64,000 nucleotides of DNA from Linepithema humile (GCF_040581485.1 NC_090129.1:11109501-11173500), one strand, 5' to 3'; numbered from the stretch's first letter, positions 46,852 to 59,672 are shown. Program-made: numbers and translations. The notes: generated by a model not told the origin, from the sequence alone.

Positions 46852-47322
46852 CCATGGACCTAGGAATATATGGACAGAGCGATAGCCAGCGGGGTTGAAG
46901 CCAGAGGGGTAGGGGGAAACTAGCCGATCAAGATGGCGGCTACGGGTAACCCGTGTAACTAAACGAGCGCGGAATTTATAATATATGGCCGGTATTCATA
47001 GTCCGTTCTTATATTTAAGATTGTCTTAAGTTTTGTCTTAAAATGCTACGAACCAATCAAAAAGCCATATTAGTATCTTAAGACGATGATGACGACGACT
47101 TAAGACGGTCTTAAATATAAGAAATGACTATGAATACCGGCCTATGAATATTATTCATTACGCAAGCGCCAAACCAAGATTAGATTACTAACACCGCCAT
47201 TTTTCTAGCTGACCAACATAATTTTGCTGCATGATTTCCCTCTGCCACTCAGGCTTCACCCCCCCTCCTCCGCCTCTAAGACTACTTATAATAGCTCTGT
47301 CCATATATTCCTAGGTCCATGG
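46852..47322. mobile_element. CCATGGACCTAGGAATATATG palindromic element, copy 2
   Basis: The ends CCATGGACCTAGG and CCTAGGTCCATGG are perfect inverted repeats that extend to ATATATGGACAGAGC. The body aligns with 28372-28690. Its centre carries a further MITE (46987-47142) absent from copy 1. Confidence 0.8.
46987..47142. mobile_element. MITE with GGCCGGTATTCATAG ends and TAT duplication
   Basis: GGCCGGTATTCATAGTC and GACTATGAATACCGGCC bracket a hairpin (CTTATATTTAAGA against TCTTAAATATAAG). TAT flanks both sides, and the empty site AATATATGAATATT is seen in copy 1 near 28500. A 3-bp duplication suggests PIF/Harbinger or a related group. Confidence 0.85.
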
Positions 47323-47721
47323 ATAAGACAGAGCTCATGGAGTCTCCAGATGCTAAAAATCTATAAATTGTAACTATAATATCATTAATAATAAAAAATT
47401 TTATGTGATTAAAAAGCCAAATTAATGTTATAAACTTACTTTAATGTTAAAGATAATTGTTCTGTTGCTGATATTGGTTCACGAATTACTATTTCTTTGG
47501 TAAGAAATGGTGCCACCAAACATAATAAATTTTCAAATTGATTGATAGTTTCTAAATCAATTTTCCTCCAATGTAATGACTGGAAATATGGCATGATAAA
47601 ATCCATTTAATGTTAACTTTACGTTCTTGTAGCATTGACCTTACCTAATATAGTCTTTTACGATATTTGTTTTGTTTTGGGTTTTGAAGTTCATAAATAC
47701 ACATTGCAATTAAAGCTACAA

Positions 47722-47923
47722 CCCAGGTAGCACATGTTCTTTTCAGAAACGTTTTATAATGGTCCTTAAAAACGTTTTTCATTGATTAAAATGTCAATCC
47801 GAAAAATGTAAAGAGAAACGTTATTTTTCCGACAAAAACATTTAAGAAACGATCAAAAAAACGTTTTTTTTAATCCACGCAAAAAAGATGTATTTTTTCT
47901 CACAGAATTAATAAAATAATACA

Positions 47924-47975
<52 letters not shown>

Positions 47976-48654
47976 ATATATATGTATATTTGTCCCCACT
48001 GATAGTGTCTTATTTTAACTTAGACAACGTAATATCTCGAAAACAATGCATTATAAAAAAAAGTGTTTCAAATAAAAGTTGTAGAGTTTAGAGGAAAAAA
48101 AGAGATAAGGATATTAGTTTAACCTTGGGTAGAGGTGCTTTGGAGATTTAAAGGCCATCTTCATTTTTTTAAATAGAACTATCCTAATTCTTTTATATAA
48201 ATCGATTCCTCACAATATTCATCGTAAAAAGTTATAAGAGTAGGATGGTCAAAAATTAAATAGTTTACGAGATATTTTATACTTTAATTTGACATAATTT
48301 TACATAAACTATGAAATATCTCGTTAAATATTTATTTTTCAATTATCTTATCTCAACACTTTTATGCATAAAATAATAAGAGAAATCAATTGGTTTAAAA
48401 AAAAACACATAGTTATCTTTAAGAAACAATATGATATAATTTTATTTTAGCTCCTTTTTTTTTCTTCAAGACAACTATGTGTTTTTTTAATAACAAATAA
48501 AATTAAAAAAAATTTTTCTGTTATTATTTCTGTAAAAATTAAAAATTTTTTAAAAACGTTTCTTAAATTATGGTTTCTTATTGATGCTTGACGTTAAAAA
48601 ACATTAGATACATATAGGAAACGTATATATATAAAACAAGCATGTGGTACCTGG
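47722..48654. mobile_element. R element, copy 4, complete and uninterrupted
   Basis: It starts CCCAGGTAGCACATGTTC at 47722 and ends CATGTGGTACCTGG at 48654, flanked by AA. It is inverted relative to the other copies. A (TA)n tract at 47930-47975 marks the position where the other copies were invaded. 933 bp, non-coding. Confidence 0.8.
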
Positions 48655-50587
48655 AAAGTTTTTTTCTTTCAAACAATTTTATAGCAATACTTATTTAACC
48701 AAGCGTGACACGTATATTGACAAATATCACCTAAAATTTAATGAAATTCGACGCTGCCATCTCTTTTCACGAGCGTTTTGATACAGCAGCGTCAATTCCG
48801 ATTATATAACCCATTTTGAGACGCTCAAACAGAGCGTCGAGCGTCACTATGAAAAGATACCTTAACAGATCGAATTTGCCGCCATCGCAAGAACTTGTTG
48901 CTGCCGTGAGATGGCGACATAAAGCTGCATGGCTTTCACGTGATTGTATTTCTCTTTCACGAAGTCAAATATCGTGAAGTATCACGAAAAACATAAACCG
49001 GTGTGTATCGTGTCGTGTAGCGTGCTGCGATCTCTTCCGATTACATTTGCAGTTAATTTCCGAAATAAGTAATAAGGAATATGCATCGCATTGCACTTAT
49101 TTCTTGACGAACATCTAGGTTATCAAAGGTAAGCATAATTTTGTGTTTTTAATCATTCGTCGACTCACGTTACAGTAAATGTCAGTTCGCGTTTTCATCA
49201 AAAGGATCCCAGTTTGTTGACCTGTTTCAACATAATATCAGTAACGAACGGTACATCTGCTCGCTCATCACGTGATTGATCTTATATATATTGGATGCGC
49301 TGTAGGCCGTGAATTGTTTACTTTCGCCCTCGTGTCGTCATGGTGACATTACACTGTCAATCATGAACACGTGGTACGATTATTTAATTTTGATGCAGTT
49401 GAGGCAAATGTGAAATTGTCGTTTATACGGTCGTGTATGCTGTTAATTTTTTAAAATTTCTTTTAACATTGATTAATTATCATTGTAATTGTTCCTTATT
49501 ACTTTCTACTTCAGTATATTTTCTATGATAGAGGCAGTGATAGACGATTTAATTGATTACGATTAATGTTAATTTAAGTTAGTAGACTTCGTAATTTTAT
49601 AATTAATTAAACCTTCTAATATTTAAGGCTCACCTTGATTATTAAGGTGGTTCGAGCGTGACAATATTGACTAAAAATAATACTTTTATAAGGGGATAAT
49701 AGGTTAAGAAATCCTTATTTATACACACGAAACTTTTAGCTATGATTGCTGAAATGCTATATTTGATATGTGTATTAAATTATAAACTATGCATTGTTAT
49801 AAATGTGATATGTGTTGATTTATTTATGAATTTTTAATCTGTAAGGTGAAGTATTGTGATCATACATTCTATTTGTAAATGTAATTTTTTTATATTTTTA
49901 AATATAAAATATGTCGACGAAAGTGAGACATAACAGAAAATGAATAAAAAAGTGCGCATTTACATTAACCTTGTATGTCACAATAATGTAATGTTGTCAT
50001 ATTGTTATATCAATGCTTCATTATTAAGTGGTGTAATAAAAATCTTCAAATTTCAAATTTTAATTTCTCGATAATTAACAAGTAAACTATTGTAATTTTT
50101 TTCTAAAAGCTTTATTACGAATTTATTTATTATTAACTACTTTTATCAAAACTGTAAGTTTTTTTATTACACATAGCACATAATTAAATGTAACATCGAC
50201 TTTTATCATAAGATTCTGTATAAAAGGTTCTTACTTTGAAGTTAACTATCTTAGTAATTAATAAGTCAATATTGTTGAAATTGTGAAACTATATTTATGA
50301 AGTCTCTAAGTACAAATAGTATAAATTTGAATGATTTCTTAAGAAAATTAATTAACGCTCGAACCATTTTAGATCAAGATAAACCTCAAATATATAGATT
50401 TTTGTTATTAAATAAGAGAAATGCTATTACACACAATATCTACGCACATTAATTATACAATAATTGTATAATATTACATTTAATATTAGATAACGTTTTT
50501 CACATCATCTAAAATACTTCGATTAATGAATTAACTTTTCCTGTCATATTTTTATCATATTGTTTTTCTATGTACTTGTTACATATA
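48655..50587. other. Unique-looking DNA, possible 5' exon
   Basis: This is the longest stretch between 6 and 52 kb with no recognised repeat. 48760-49130 is GC-richer, and CTAGGTTATCAAAG/GTAAGC near 49131 would make a good plus-strand splice donor, so a transcribed non-coding first exon is possible. No plus-strand coding exon follows before the repeat at 50588. The remainder is AT-rich and featureless. Confidence 0.3.
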
Positions 50588-51978
50588 GAGTTCCGTATGC
50601 GACCTACCTCCGATTTTGATCAACTTTTACAGGCATATAGTACTGACTAAATATAGTCGAAATCCAAAGTGCTAATATGCGGAAACGCCTAGTTTCCGAG
50701 AAATTTTAATTTAAAGAGTCCGGCTGGATTAACAATTTTTAAGATTTTAATCTGAAAAAATGGTAAGATTTTCCAAATATTTTGCTAAAATGTTTTATTT
50801 TATAAATATTTTAGTAGGTTATAAATACCAATGTGTTAAAATATTATTAACAGTGAAAAAAATACGAAAAATAAAAAAAGACTAATTTTTTTACGTTTTT
50901 ACACATAATCAACGTTTCATATTAATAGTTAAAAACTATAATGGAATATAATCAAATCTAATGTAAACTACATAACATAAACTAAATTGAACTCTTTTTA
51001 TATACTAAAAATGAATTTGTAGTTTAGCCATAGACCTCTATGCAAGGTAACAGAGTTTAAGAATTAGTTTAAGAGATAACACAATTCACAATTCATTCAT
51101 TTCCACAATTTTTATGCTCTTCTATAGGTGTTGTGAACTAATATTAGATTTTTTTGTCAATTTACAACTTTCACGCGTGGGCGAGGAAGGAACTGCATCC
51201 CCACACCCGAAAATGTTATCCTAACCTATTAACCTTCGGTTAGATGAGGTTAGAAAATTTTTTGGGGTAAGGGTGCAGCCCCAGACGGAGCCCCTTTCCC
51301 GTCCACGCGTGAAAGTTACTACACATAAATAAATAAATAAATGTTACTACACATAAATAAATAAATGTTAATATATTAAGAAAATGTTCTGAATGTTGAA
51401 ATGAACAATTAATTTTTTTTTTTTTTGTATTTATTATATTTTGTATTTTTTGTTTATTATATTTTGATTTTTTGTTGTTTTTTTAATATTGTATTTGAAT
51501 ATTGGTTTTCTGCATTTTAGAACAAAATATATATGTATATATATAAAATATTAATATTAATATTAATTATATATATTATAAAATATTTTGTTTTTTTTAT
51601 ATTTTATCAGATTAGGTTATATTTTATTAGTTTTTATCTTTTATTATTGTTTAGATGCTGCTTATGTGTAAAAACGTAAGAAAATGAGTTTTTATTTTTC
51701 GTATTTTTTTTTGCTTTTAATAATATTTTAACTCATTGGTACTTATAATCTAATTAAATATTTATAAAATAAAACATTTTAGCAAAATATTTTGGAAATC
51801 TAACCATTTTTTCATATTAAAATCTTAAAAATCCAGCCGGATACTTTACATTTAAATTTCTCGGAAACTAGGCGTTTCCGCATATTAGCATTTTGAATTT
51901 TGACTACATTTAGTACGTACTACATGCCTGTAAAAGTTGATCAAAATCAACTTAGGGGTTAGGTCGCATATGGAACTC
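50588..51978. mobile_element. 1.4-kb inverted-repeat element (GAGTTCCGTATGCGAC ends)
   Basis: The ends GAGTTCCGTATGCGACC and GGTCGCATATGGAACTC begin inverted arms of more than 250 bp that include GCGGAAACGCCTAGTTTC against GAAACTAGGCGTTTCCGC and TTTACACATAA against TTATGTGTAAA. The centre is AT-rich and holds a small palindrome. No coding capacity. Its right end lies about 100 bp beyond the probable polyadenylation signal of the carboxypeptidase gene. Confidence 0.8.
51166..51317. repeat. Nested palindrome with AACTTTCACGCGTGG ends
   Basis: AACTTTCACGCGTGG and CCACGCGTGAAAGTT are perfect inverted repeats. The inside arms GGAACTGCATCCCC and GGGTGCAGCCCC also pair. It is probably a separate GC-rich MITE inserted into the larger element. 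Confidence 0.75.
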
Positions 51979-52074
51979 TTACCCATAATAATTTATATAG
52001 ACCATCTCTCGTCAATTTTGCGATAAGAAAATTGCATTCTGTAATACTAGGAAATTGCACTATACTTGGACATT

Positions 52075-52080
52075 TTTATT
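52075..52080 (-). terminator. Probable polyadenylation signal of the carboxypeptidase gene
   Basis: AATAAA on the minus strand about 100 bases downstream of the stop codon at 52177. Confidence 0.5.
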
Positions 52081-52176
52081 AATTATAAGCAAAAATTTAC
52101 TCCAGTTTTTGATCAGAAAGTTTGTAGATAAATAATATTAATAACTAAAACATTCCCACATTGTTTAAAATAGACT

Positions 52177-55100
52177 TTAAATATTGTTGCGCAAAGTTTT
52201 GGCGCTGGAGGCACGCTTGCTCTGTGCTATTCCCCTGTTTTCAGACTTTCTTGATTGTTGTTTCTTCTTCTTTTTCTGCTTTTTCTTTACAACTTTTGGT
52301 TTGCCCGAATCCGATGAGGTGTCATCAGATGTCGTGCTTTCGCAAAAGCCATCGCGGTGACACGATCGTCTTTGATGCGGTGCTTTTGTCGATTTCATGA
52401 CGCCCGCTTTCGCCACGCTGACGCAGGTGGTGGCGACTGTGCCGATGCCGCGGAACTTCCTCCGCGACTCGAGCTTACGTGATCGCTGCGGCGGTTTCAG
52501 CGTCGCTGACGAAGCGGCTAGCAGCTTCAATGAGTCCGCTTCGATCGTTAGGAAAGCGGTTCTGCTGCCTTTCGCGTCCTTAACCCTGGAGTTGAAATTC
52601 ACAGCCCGTTGCCAGTCAATCCTTGAGCTTTTCTTCTTTGATGATCTCGGCACATCCGTTCGCACGGCTTCCTTCAATTGAGAAGCGTTCTCCGCAACGC
52701 CCTGCCGCTTTCGTCGCGACTTCCGCGTCTTTCTTGCGTCCTCTTTGTCTTCGTCGTAAGCGAGCGGCTGCACCTTCTTGGATTGTGGTCTGCAAGGATA
52801 ATAGTAGGATTAATAAAATATTTTAATTATAATAAATTATATACATATGTACATTCCAATTGTATTTGATTGCCAATGCAATTATTTTATGGTATGTACA
52901 ACAAGTGGAGAATAAACTTACTTTAATGTGGCCTCACGGTCCGTGGGATAGTGCATTAGAGCGTGTCTGGAGACACCCCAGCTCAACGGCGTCTTAACGA
53001 ACTCGTCTACAAGGCGTCCCGCGTCGCTACCCTCGGCAGCGCACGGCGGCACGCCCATCCAAATTTGCCGTCTCAATGACGTCAGTTTAATTCTCGCCTC
53101 TTGACTCGTTGGCGAGACCGGTGACGGATTCCGCAGCGTTCTGGCAAAACAGTCGATTAAATAATTTTCCGTATAAATACACACGCTCGAATACTTTATT
53201 TTTATCGATGCTTATTTAGTTTTTTAAGGGGGACAAGAATTAAATTGTACCGAAGACATCGCGGTCGCTGGCAAGTCTTTCGATGATCTTTGCGCGGCAG
53301 CAACTCCCCGAACGACACGCTGCGAGGTCTCACGATTTCCGGTAAAATTAACGTTTTGTTTTGCCGTTCCTCTTTCTCTGTCGTCTCCCGCTCGGAGAGT
53401 TCGATGATTTCTTCGCGATGCTCTCGTGTGCTTTTCCATTCAACTGTGAAACCAGTATGCATACATATACACATACTGATTTATAATTTATTTCAATATT
53501 GTTAAACATCTATGTAAATGTACCTTCGTATTCTCTTTCCTCGCTTCGAATGAAACCTTCATCAGCCGAATCGGTCAGATCACATAGATCGCTACCTGGA
53601 TCCGTAGTCGGCAGGTCCATCACTGTTCGTTGTGTCTGTTAATATCATAATTATCATATTTCTGCAGGATTTTGGTTATGAAAAGATGTTTAAATGATTA
53701 ACACAAAATCATATTTAATAGGGAAAGATATAATTTGATGGAATTGTTCGTTACAATAAGTTAGTTGCAAGTCAAGGCTATTACGAACGTATACCTAAAA
53801 AATCGTTAACGTGTACACAGAAGTATTCGCCGCACCGAATTGATTATTAAATATTATAGAAAAAAAAAACAGATAATAGAAGAAATCATCTCGAATAGTC
53901 TCTGACTGCCTTAGCCTCACCGCACTCGGGCTCACCGACTCCTATAAACTTAAACCTCTAAACTTTTTTGGTTCTCTCTCTCTCTCTTTGTCTCGTTATT
54001 TGGATGACTCGCTGCGGACTCCGTTCACAGCTCGTGAAAATTTTGTACGGAGTCCCAGTCGTTAAATCCTCTCGCGAAATGTTATTTACACTAATATGTT
54101 ATGTCGGGTTATCCGAAAAGAAAGAAATTAAATCAGGATTTTAAAAAATAATATAAAAATAGTTCCTTATCTGTAATATAATTGATAAAGTTAATAACGA
54201 TTGAGTTGTAGAAATGAAAAATTTCTATCCATAGTCCAGCAATTTTTAAATTCTGATTTTTTTAAACTGCTATACATCTTTCGATAGTGATTTCGTACAA
54301 TCTTCATATTTGTCAAATTGACTTTAGAATAGTGATAAATACCAAGTTTCTCCTGCGCTCTAGATAAATCCTTCCCGCAATGTCTCTTCTCGCTCTCCTT
54401 CTGTAAAGACCGACACTTTTCGGTGGAACGAAGGTTGGTGATGGTGGAGGCACACAAAGATAACGATGGCGACTCGTCAGAGATTCGCTATCCTCACTGG
54501 ACCACGCAGCATCCGTGTACTCAGTCCTTTCCTCCTCCGACGAGAAGCTCTCCTCTGAAGCATCTCCTTCGTCGCTAGTTGCATTTATTAAATCATATAA
54601 GTTATTTGAAAAAAAGCGTAGGATAAATAATATATTATATTATTAGAAAAAACTTACCTTGAATAGTCGGTCAAATCGATATTGATAGGCTCCTCAGCGC
54701 TAGATCCTTCCTTCGCCAATCTAGCTATGATTTTATTCCGTAGTTTTTCCTACCAAGCCATCGAGTTTTCGTTTTGAGATACGTTTAAGTCCATCTGGAA
54801 ATATAATTTCTATTTAGGATCTTTCGATCCTAGTAATTCTCGAGTATGCTTCTAAATAATCTCGAAAGACAGGTGATATTCTACTATTCAATGTAAGACA
54901 GTGATTCCACTTACTATTGTTTAAGTCCGTTTGAGAAAGTGCGCGTGGAAAAATTATTTATTTGAATAGATTCATGAAAAAACTACTCGACTTATCACTT
55001 TGACTGCTACATTTCATAAGTATATTAATGTTCTGTATTTTCTTGGGAGCTACAGTTTAAATCTGAGCAACGATTTTATTTAATATTTATCTATTTTTAT

Positions 55101-58100
55101 TGTTTGTACGTGGATTTTTGTGAATTTAACGAAAAGTTTTTAATGATATTTGAATGATTAGTTATGATTTCCAAAGAAATACAGGAAACGCAGTCAAGAT
55201 ATTAATTGAATAGGCAACCTTCGTGGGATCTTGATCCGAAAAATCGAGAAGAGTCTCGCAGAAAGCCTTGCCGATTTGCTCGTAGTCTTGAACGGAGAAA
55301 TGAGTTCCGCATCTTGTGCCAACCTTAGAGCCGCCCATAGAAGCTTCCATGGTATAACTGTTTGGAACACCCATCGACCATACGACCACTCTGCCCGTAC
55401 CTTCCTTTCCTTTTTCAACGTGGAACTTGCAATTCTCGAAACAGAACTGAAATCAGAAAAGAGAAACTTTCTGTCTTTCGAAAATTGATTTTTACCAAAA
55501 CGCCTGTTTTTTAAATTAAGCTGACAATTTTTAGATTATTCCGCGCATCTGTGTGTCACCTTATCGGCTGCGTTTTTATGAAGCATCAACGGGAACACTT
55601 GTTCCGAGAGTTTTCCGTTGCATCCAGCTCGTTTGTTCTCGCAGCCATAGGCGAATATGTTGTGCTTCCTCGAGTGAGCATGAAGGTCGCAGTATATCGC
55701 CACCCCGCATTCCTCGAGAAGCCTCCGGATCATTAGTTTCGTGTGCCATACAGACGGATAGCTCTCTCGCATCACGGTCCTATATTGCCGATTCAAATCT
55801 TTTCCAGACAGGGAACACCGATTGTTGCCCACTATCACGCCGTCCGGGTTCAGCATCGGCACCAATTTGAAGACAAATCTTTCCCTGAGTTCCTATAACA
55901 ATTACGTGGCGTATATCGTTAAATTTCAGCGCTTTCCAACGCAAGTTACTTCGACTTCTCTACTGTCAATGAGTCTTATTGTAATGATGATTCCCTTTTA
56001 ATTTCTCGCTGCCAAGTCACATTCTAGGTGAATATTTATCTATCTCTGTTGAGAAAACGCGACTTACTTTAGCCCGATTCGTGTCGCCGGTGAGAAAGTC
56101 GATGATGCCCTTCATCGTCCAACTCGACGGCGTCTCGCCGGGATGCACCCGGGCTGTGATAACGACACCCCTTTTCTTGCGCGCCTCGTCGTCGTGCGTC
56201 GGCGCGGTGATTGTCAAGTAATACACGCCGTTTCCGGCCAGGCTGCGGCACAGAAGACGCAGCTTGGTGAATCTTGTTTTCGCAGGGTCAGCCACGATCT
56301 TCCCGAGATATTCCTGCCATGTTTACGCGCGTAATTAGAGACTGAGTGGGAGACCGAGATTTAATCTACGATGGAACGCGATAAGCACAATTGCACGCTG
56401 AGAATCGTTTACGCTCCGATGGCAATCGCGATAAAACCTCCGGCAGCAGAACGTGAAATAAATACTGCTTTATTCCGTGAGTGATATGCATTTGTAATGA
56501 CCATGGGAACATTCCGCGCAACAATTACGCATTCTAATTCAACCACATTTTTTTGCTTTCTTGTAAGAAGACGGAAATTGACGGCAGTGCAGCTCTCCGA
56601 TGAAATACAAATATTACTTACGCTTTATTAATGATTATTATGTTATTTACGACTGAAGATGCAACTTTTTGGGATACCGTGATCATCATACCTGGAGGTC
56701 GGTGTATGTGTAAGGATAGCAATGCGCCAAGTAAACGATGTCATGATCGTGAGGGAATGAGATGTTAAATGTAAGAGTGTGCTTCTCTTTTTCCTCGTCG
56801 CTTCTGCAATTATTTCGTGCAATTTATCACGTCGCAGGTTTTAAGAATTGAGGAACATCCAATACCTACGATGAATCATTGTTTCGGTAATACGTGATGT
56901 TGTCGCCGCATCTTCTCCATCCTACAGACCGAATGCGAGCGTCTTCGGTGGAGTAGAGGAGAGGTTTGAGTCCCTCATTGTAGAGACTTTCATCTTTACA
57001 CATATTCACGATTGAGAATCTGTAATCATACTTTCTTGAAGGCCAGGAGTCATCAGATTACGTATTATATTATAAATTTTGTTTTTTATACATAAACAAA
57101 TTAGATTTTTCCATTAAATAATGGTAACAAAAATTGTGACTGTATATTTTATGTGTCAATCTTTCTTATATTCACAAAAATGTCTCTTTGAGAATACAAA
57201 TATAAACGTTTCGATCGATTATTCGACCATCCTCAGTGTACATTAAATTAAAAGAATCACTAATTATAATATTTGAAATACATTAGATTAAAAGTTTTAA
57301 ACGCAAAAGTTTGTCAATTTTTTAAAAACGTTATTTTTGATTCATATCAAGAACCTTTAAACATGCAAATTGAGTGAGACTTACGATTACTGCTGAAGCG
57401 ATGTTGCATTATAATAAGAGATTCAAAATTATCTGTACTTGTTGACGGTGAGATCACAAGTCAATCTCTTTCTTGCGATAAGAAAGATTAACACATAATA
57501 TCTAGTCGTAGTTTTTGTGCTGTTTCACATGTTATTTAATTTAAAATTGTGAGAATTTTATACAATTTATTAGATTTTTCCAATTTTTTTTTAAACGCAG
57601 TTGATCAATTTTTGCGCCGGATTTTTACCTGTATGTAATTCTGCTTCTCGTATTGGATACTCTAAAATAATACCATTGCGTATGTCTTTGAGTGTACAGA
57701 TCTCTTCTCAAATAGAGCTGATAATATGTGTCGGTTATCTTCACTACTTTGCCGAGGTTTCCAGACTCAAATCGTGACTCGAATCGCAAATCCGTGCTGT
57801 TTTCCTTCAGCCGAGACGCTTCAGCGACAAAGAAAATATCGTTTTCGTTAGTGCCTTCCTTAGTACTTGAAATGGTCGATTCGTCGGCGAATTCTGAGGG
57901 GAATGGTAGTATTGTGCTACCACCCACGCAAGATCGGCTAAACTGTAAAAATAACAAACCTTTGTCTTTTAAATCCTTTTTAACAACAATAAACAATTTT
58001 TTTTTTAAACAAATCGAAAGCTAACATAGAGCCGAGCCAGGAGTTTGTGCTCATAGATTTATTGTTTACAGTAATGTAAGCCAGTAACAAATTCGAATAC

Positions 58101-59672
58101 GAAGTTGAACATTAAGTTTAAATAATTTCAAATTATTTAAATCTGAAATTATTTAAACTTAATGTCCAACTGTAAACAATAAATCTATGAGCACAAACTC
58201 TTGGCTCGGCTCTCTGTTAGCTTTCTATTTATGTTTTTAATTTTATTTAACGAAGAGCCTTAAAAGACAAATTTTTTTTTAATTGGTGCATTTCGTGACA
58301 CACTCAAACAGTATAAAGAAAGATTTAGATAGTCGAAGAATATCACTTAACTAAACCAACTCACATAATTGGTAACATTAGTTGGACAATAGCGAAATAT
58401 TACTGTTCCAAGCTCGTCGTTGATCGGTTTTGGTCTTGGCTCCTTTCCGGTTGGAACGTAGAAGATTTCCGGTGTAGCAGGATTGTATTCTATGTGGCGA
58501 ATTCTTTCTGGGATTACCTGAAAAAAACCATCGCCTTAATTAATTAATTACATCAATAAAAGTAAACAAGGCTCCGATAATTTAATATAATCAATTATAA
58601 AACAAATAAAGGGCTTAAAAGAACTAGATATTAGTATCAAAATTGTATTTGCAATAATTATTAACAAATCTTTCGGCTTGTCATCAGGTTAACTTTGACG
58701 TTATAAGGATCGATCATTTGTTAATTATTGCAAACACAATTTTGACACCAATATCTAGCTGTTGGCTCTTAAGCTTTTTACTTTTTTGTAATTGATTACA
58801 TAAATTACATAATGTTATATTTACTTGACATTCGGTTGGCCATCTGGCTGCTTCCTGAATACTTCCATCGACCATGCAGCGTGCATCGAGAACCGCCCTA
58901 AGAGTCTCCTTTGAGTATCGATGTCTAGACAAACCTAAAGGTATCGCGAACAACGCCGACTCCACATCCCGTCTTAGAGCTGAGTTGTAACGATCTAGCT
59001 GAGACACTTGCAATTCTTGCGATGCTAGATCAGAAAGCATGCCACCTGTATCGTTAAAAAAAATTCGTTCCTTGTTTGTCGTTGTCGGAAAAATCGAATG
59101 TTACACTAATTCTTTTAGAATTAATTCTTTGATTATTTTCTATTATTTTGAAGAAAAATTTAGAATTAATTCTTTGAATATCCCATTATATTTTATAAGA
59201 AAAGTTTTCAAAACTTGTTCTCGATTTAAAAGTGAGCTTTAGAAACAATTTTATTGAAACAATGAAGAGCTTGTAATCGACAAGAATTCTGAATAATTAC
59301 ACAAATTTGCGAACTAAATTATCTTATAACGATAACGTGTTTTATAATGATGGGTTTGGCGAGCAGATATTACATTCTAGAAAGTAAAATGTGATCATAT
59401 AAGTCGCACACGAGAGATCGATGTCCGAAGGTGCAATGCCCGTAGTTTCGCGACCTCGCTAACTCTTTCATTGTCACGTTGTTATATACGTATTATTCAT
59501 CATTTGCATTGAAATGAAAATGAATTTTTCGAGTTGGTAGCAGTTTTAATTCTGCTACTAATTTCATATCACTCGGTAATTATTTTTATCTCTTCTTACC
59601 TGGTATAGGTTGAATCGGAAATAGCATGGCCTGAAGCTCTCGCACTCTGCTGCTCGACATCGCTTCCATCAT
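52177..59672 (-). CDS. AGBL2/3: Cytosolic carboxypeptidase, AGBL2/3 type (15 exons, two in-frame stops)
   Basis: Exons: 59672-59600, 59045-58825, 58517-58365, 57942-57629, 57019-56870, 56803-56692, 56313-56068, 55892-55560, 55446-55219, 54794-54658, 54574-54343, 53635-53524, 53443-53251, 53140-52922, 52789-52177. Codon phase holds at every junction. The donors after 55219 (GTTGCC) and 54343 are weak. The family removes Glu from tubulin tails and other proteins in cytosol and cilia. Seen: the CCP N-domain (QWYYFRVSNTR); zinc ligands His398 and Glu401 in ARVHPGE and His494 in CDLHAHSRKHN; substrate-binding NPDGVIVGN and DLNRQYR; and catalytic Glu568 in SYTMEASMGGS. PSVWHTKLMIRRLLEE favours AGBL2/3. 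A Lys/Ser/Glu-rich tail of about 480 residues follows. TAG at 54752-54750 (codon 625) lies in frame just after the catalytic domain. An upstream frame from ATG 59840 joins this one through a TAA at 59681-59679. Confidence 0.88.
58016..58225. repeat. Palindromic MITE in a carboxypeptidase intron
   Basis: GAAAGCTAACATAGAGCCGAG and CTCGGCTCTCTGTTAGCTTTC arms form a near-perfect hairpin in the intron between exons 3 and 4. TAAATCTATGAGCACAAAC pairs with its inverse. Confidence 0.8.
58613..58773. repeat. Inverted-repeat element in a carboxypeptidase intron
   Basis: GCTTAAAAGAACTAGATATT and AATATCTAGCTGTTGGCTC arms, with TTGCAATAATTATTAACAAAT against ATTTGTTAATTATTGCAA, in the intron between exons 2 and 3. 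Confidence 0.75.

Larger units (their letters stand above)
46335..47722 (-). pseudogene. PIF/Harbinger transposase broken by two insertions
   Basis: The N-terminal part (47715-47440) reads VRSMLQERKVNI and then FENLLCLVAPFLTKE and ISATEQLSLTLK, followed by a GTAAGT donor; it contains a stop and a frameshift. The C-terminal part (46440-46335) reads FQQAIQIREEFCKFFNNEG and has TGA where the family ends in Trp. Between them lie the hairpin MITE at 46663-46769 and the palindrome at 46852-47322. The catalytic region could not be traced. The matching MADF/BESS gene may be at 45990-46260. Confidence 0.6.

Noticed and set aside
52161..52869. Plus-strand frames opposite the carboxypeptidase last exon
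   Set aside because: Shadow frames of a Lys/Ser-rich coding exon that is fixed by splice phase on the minus strand.
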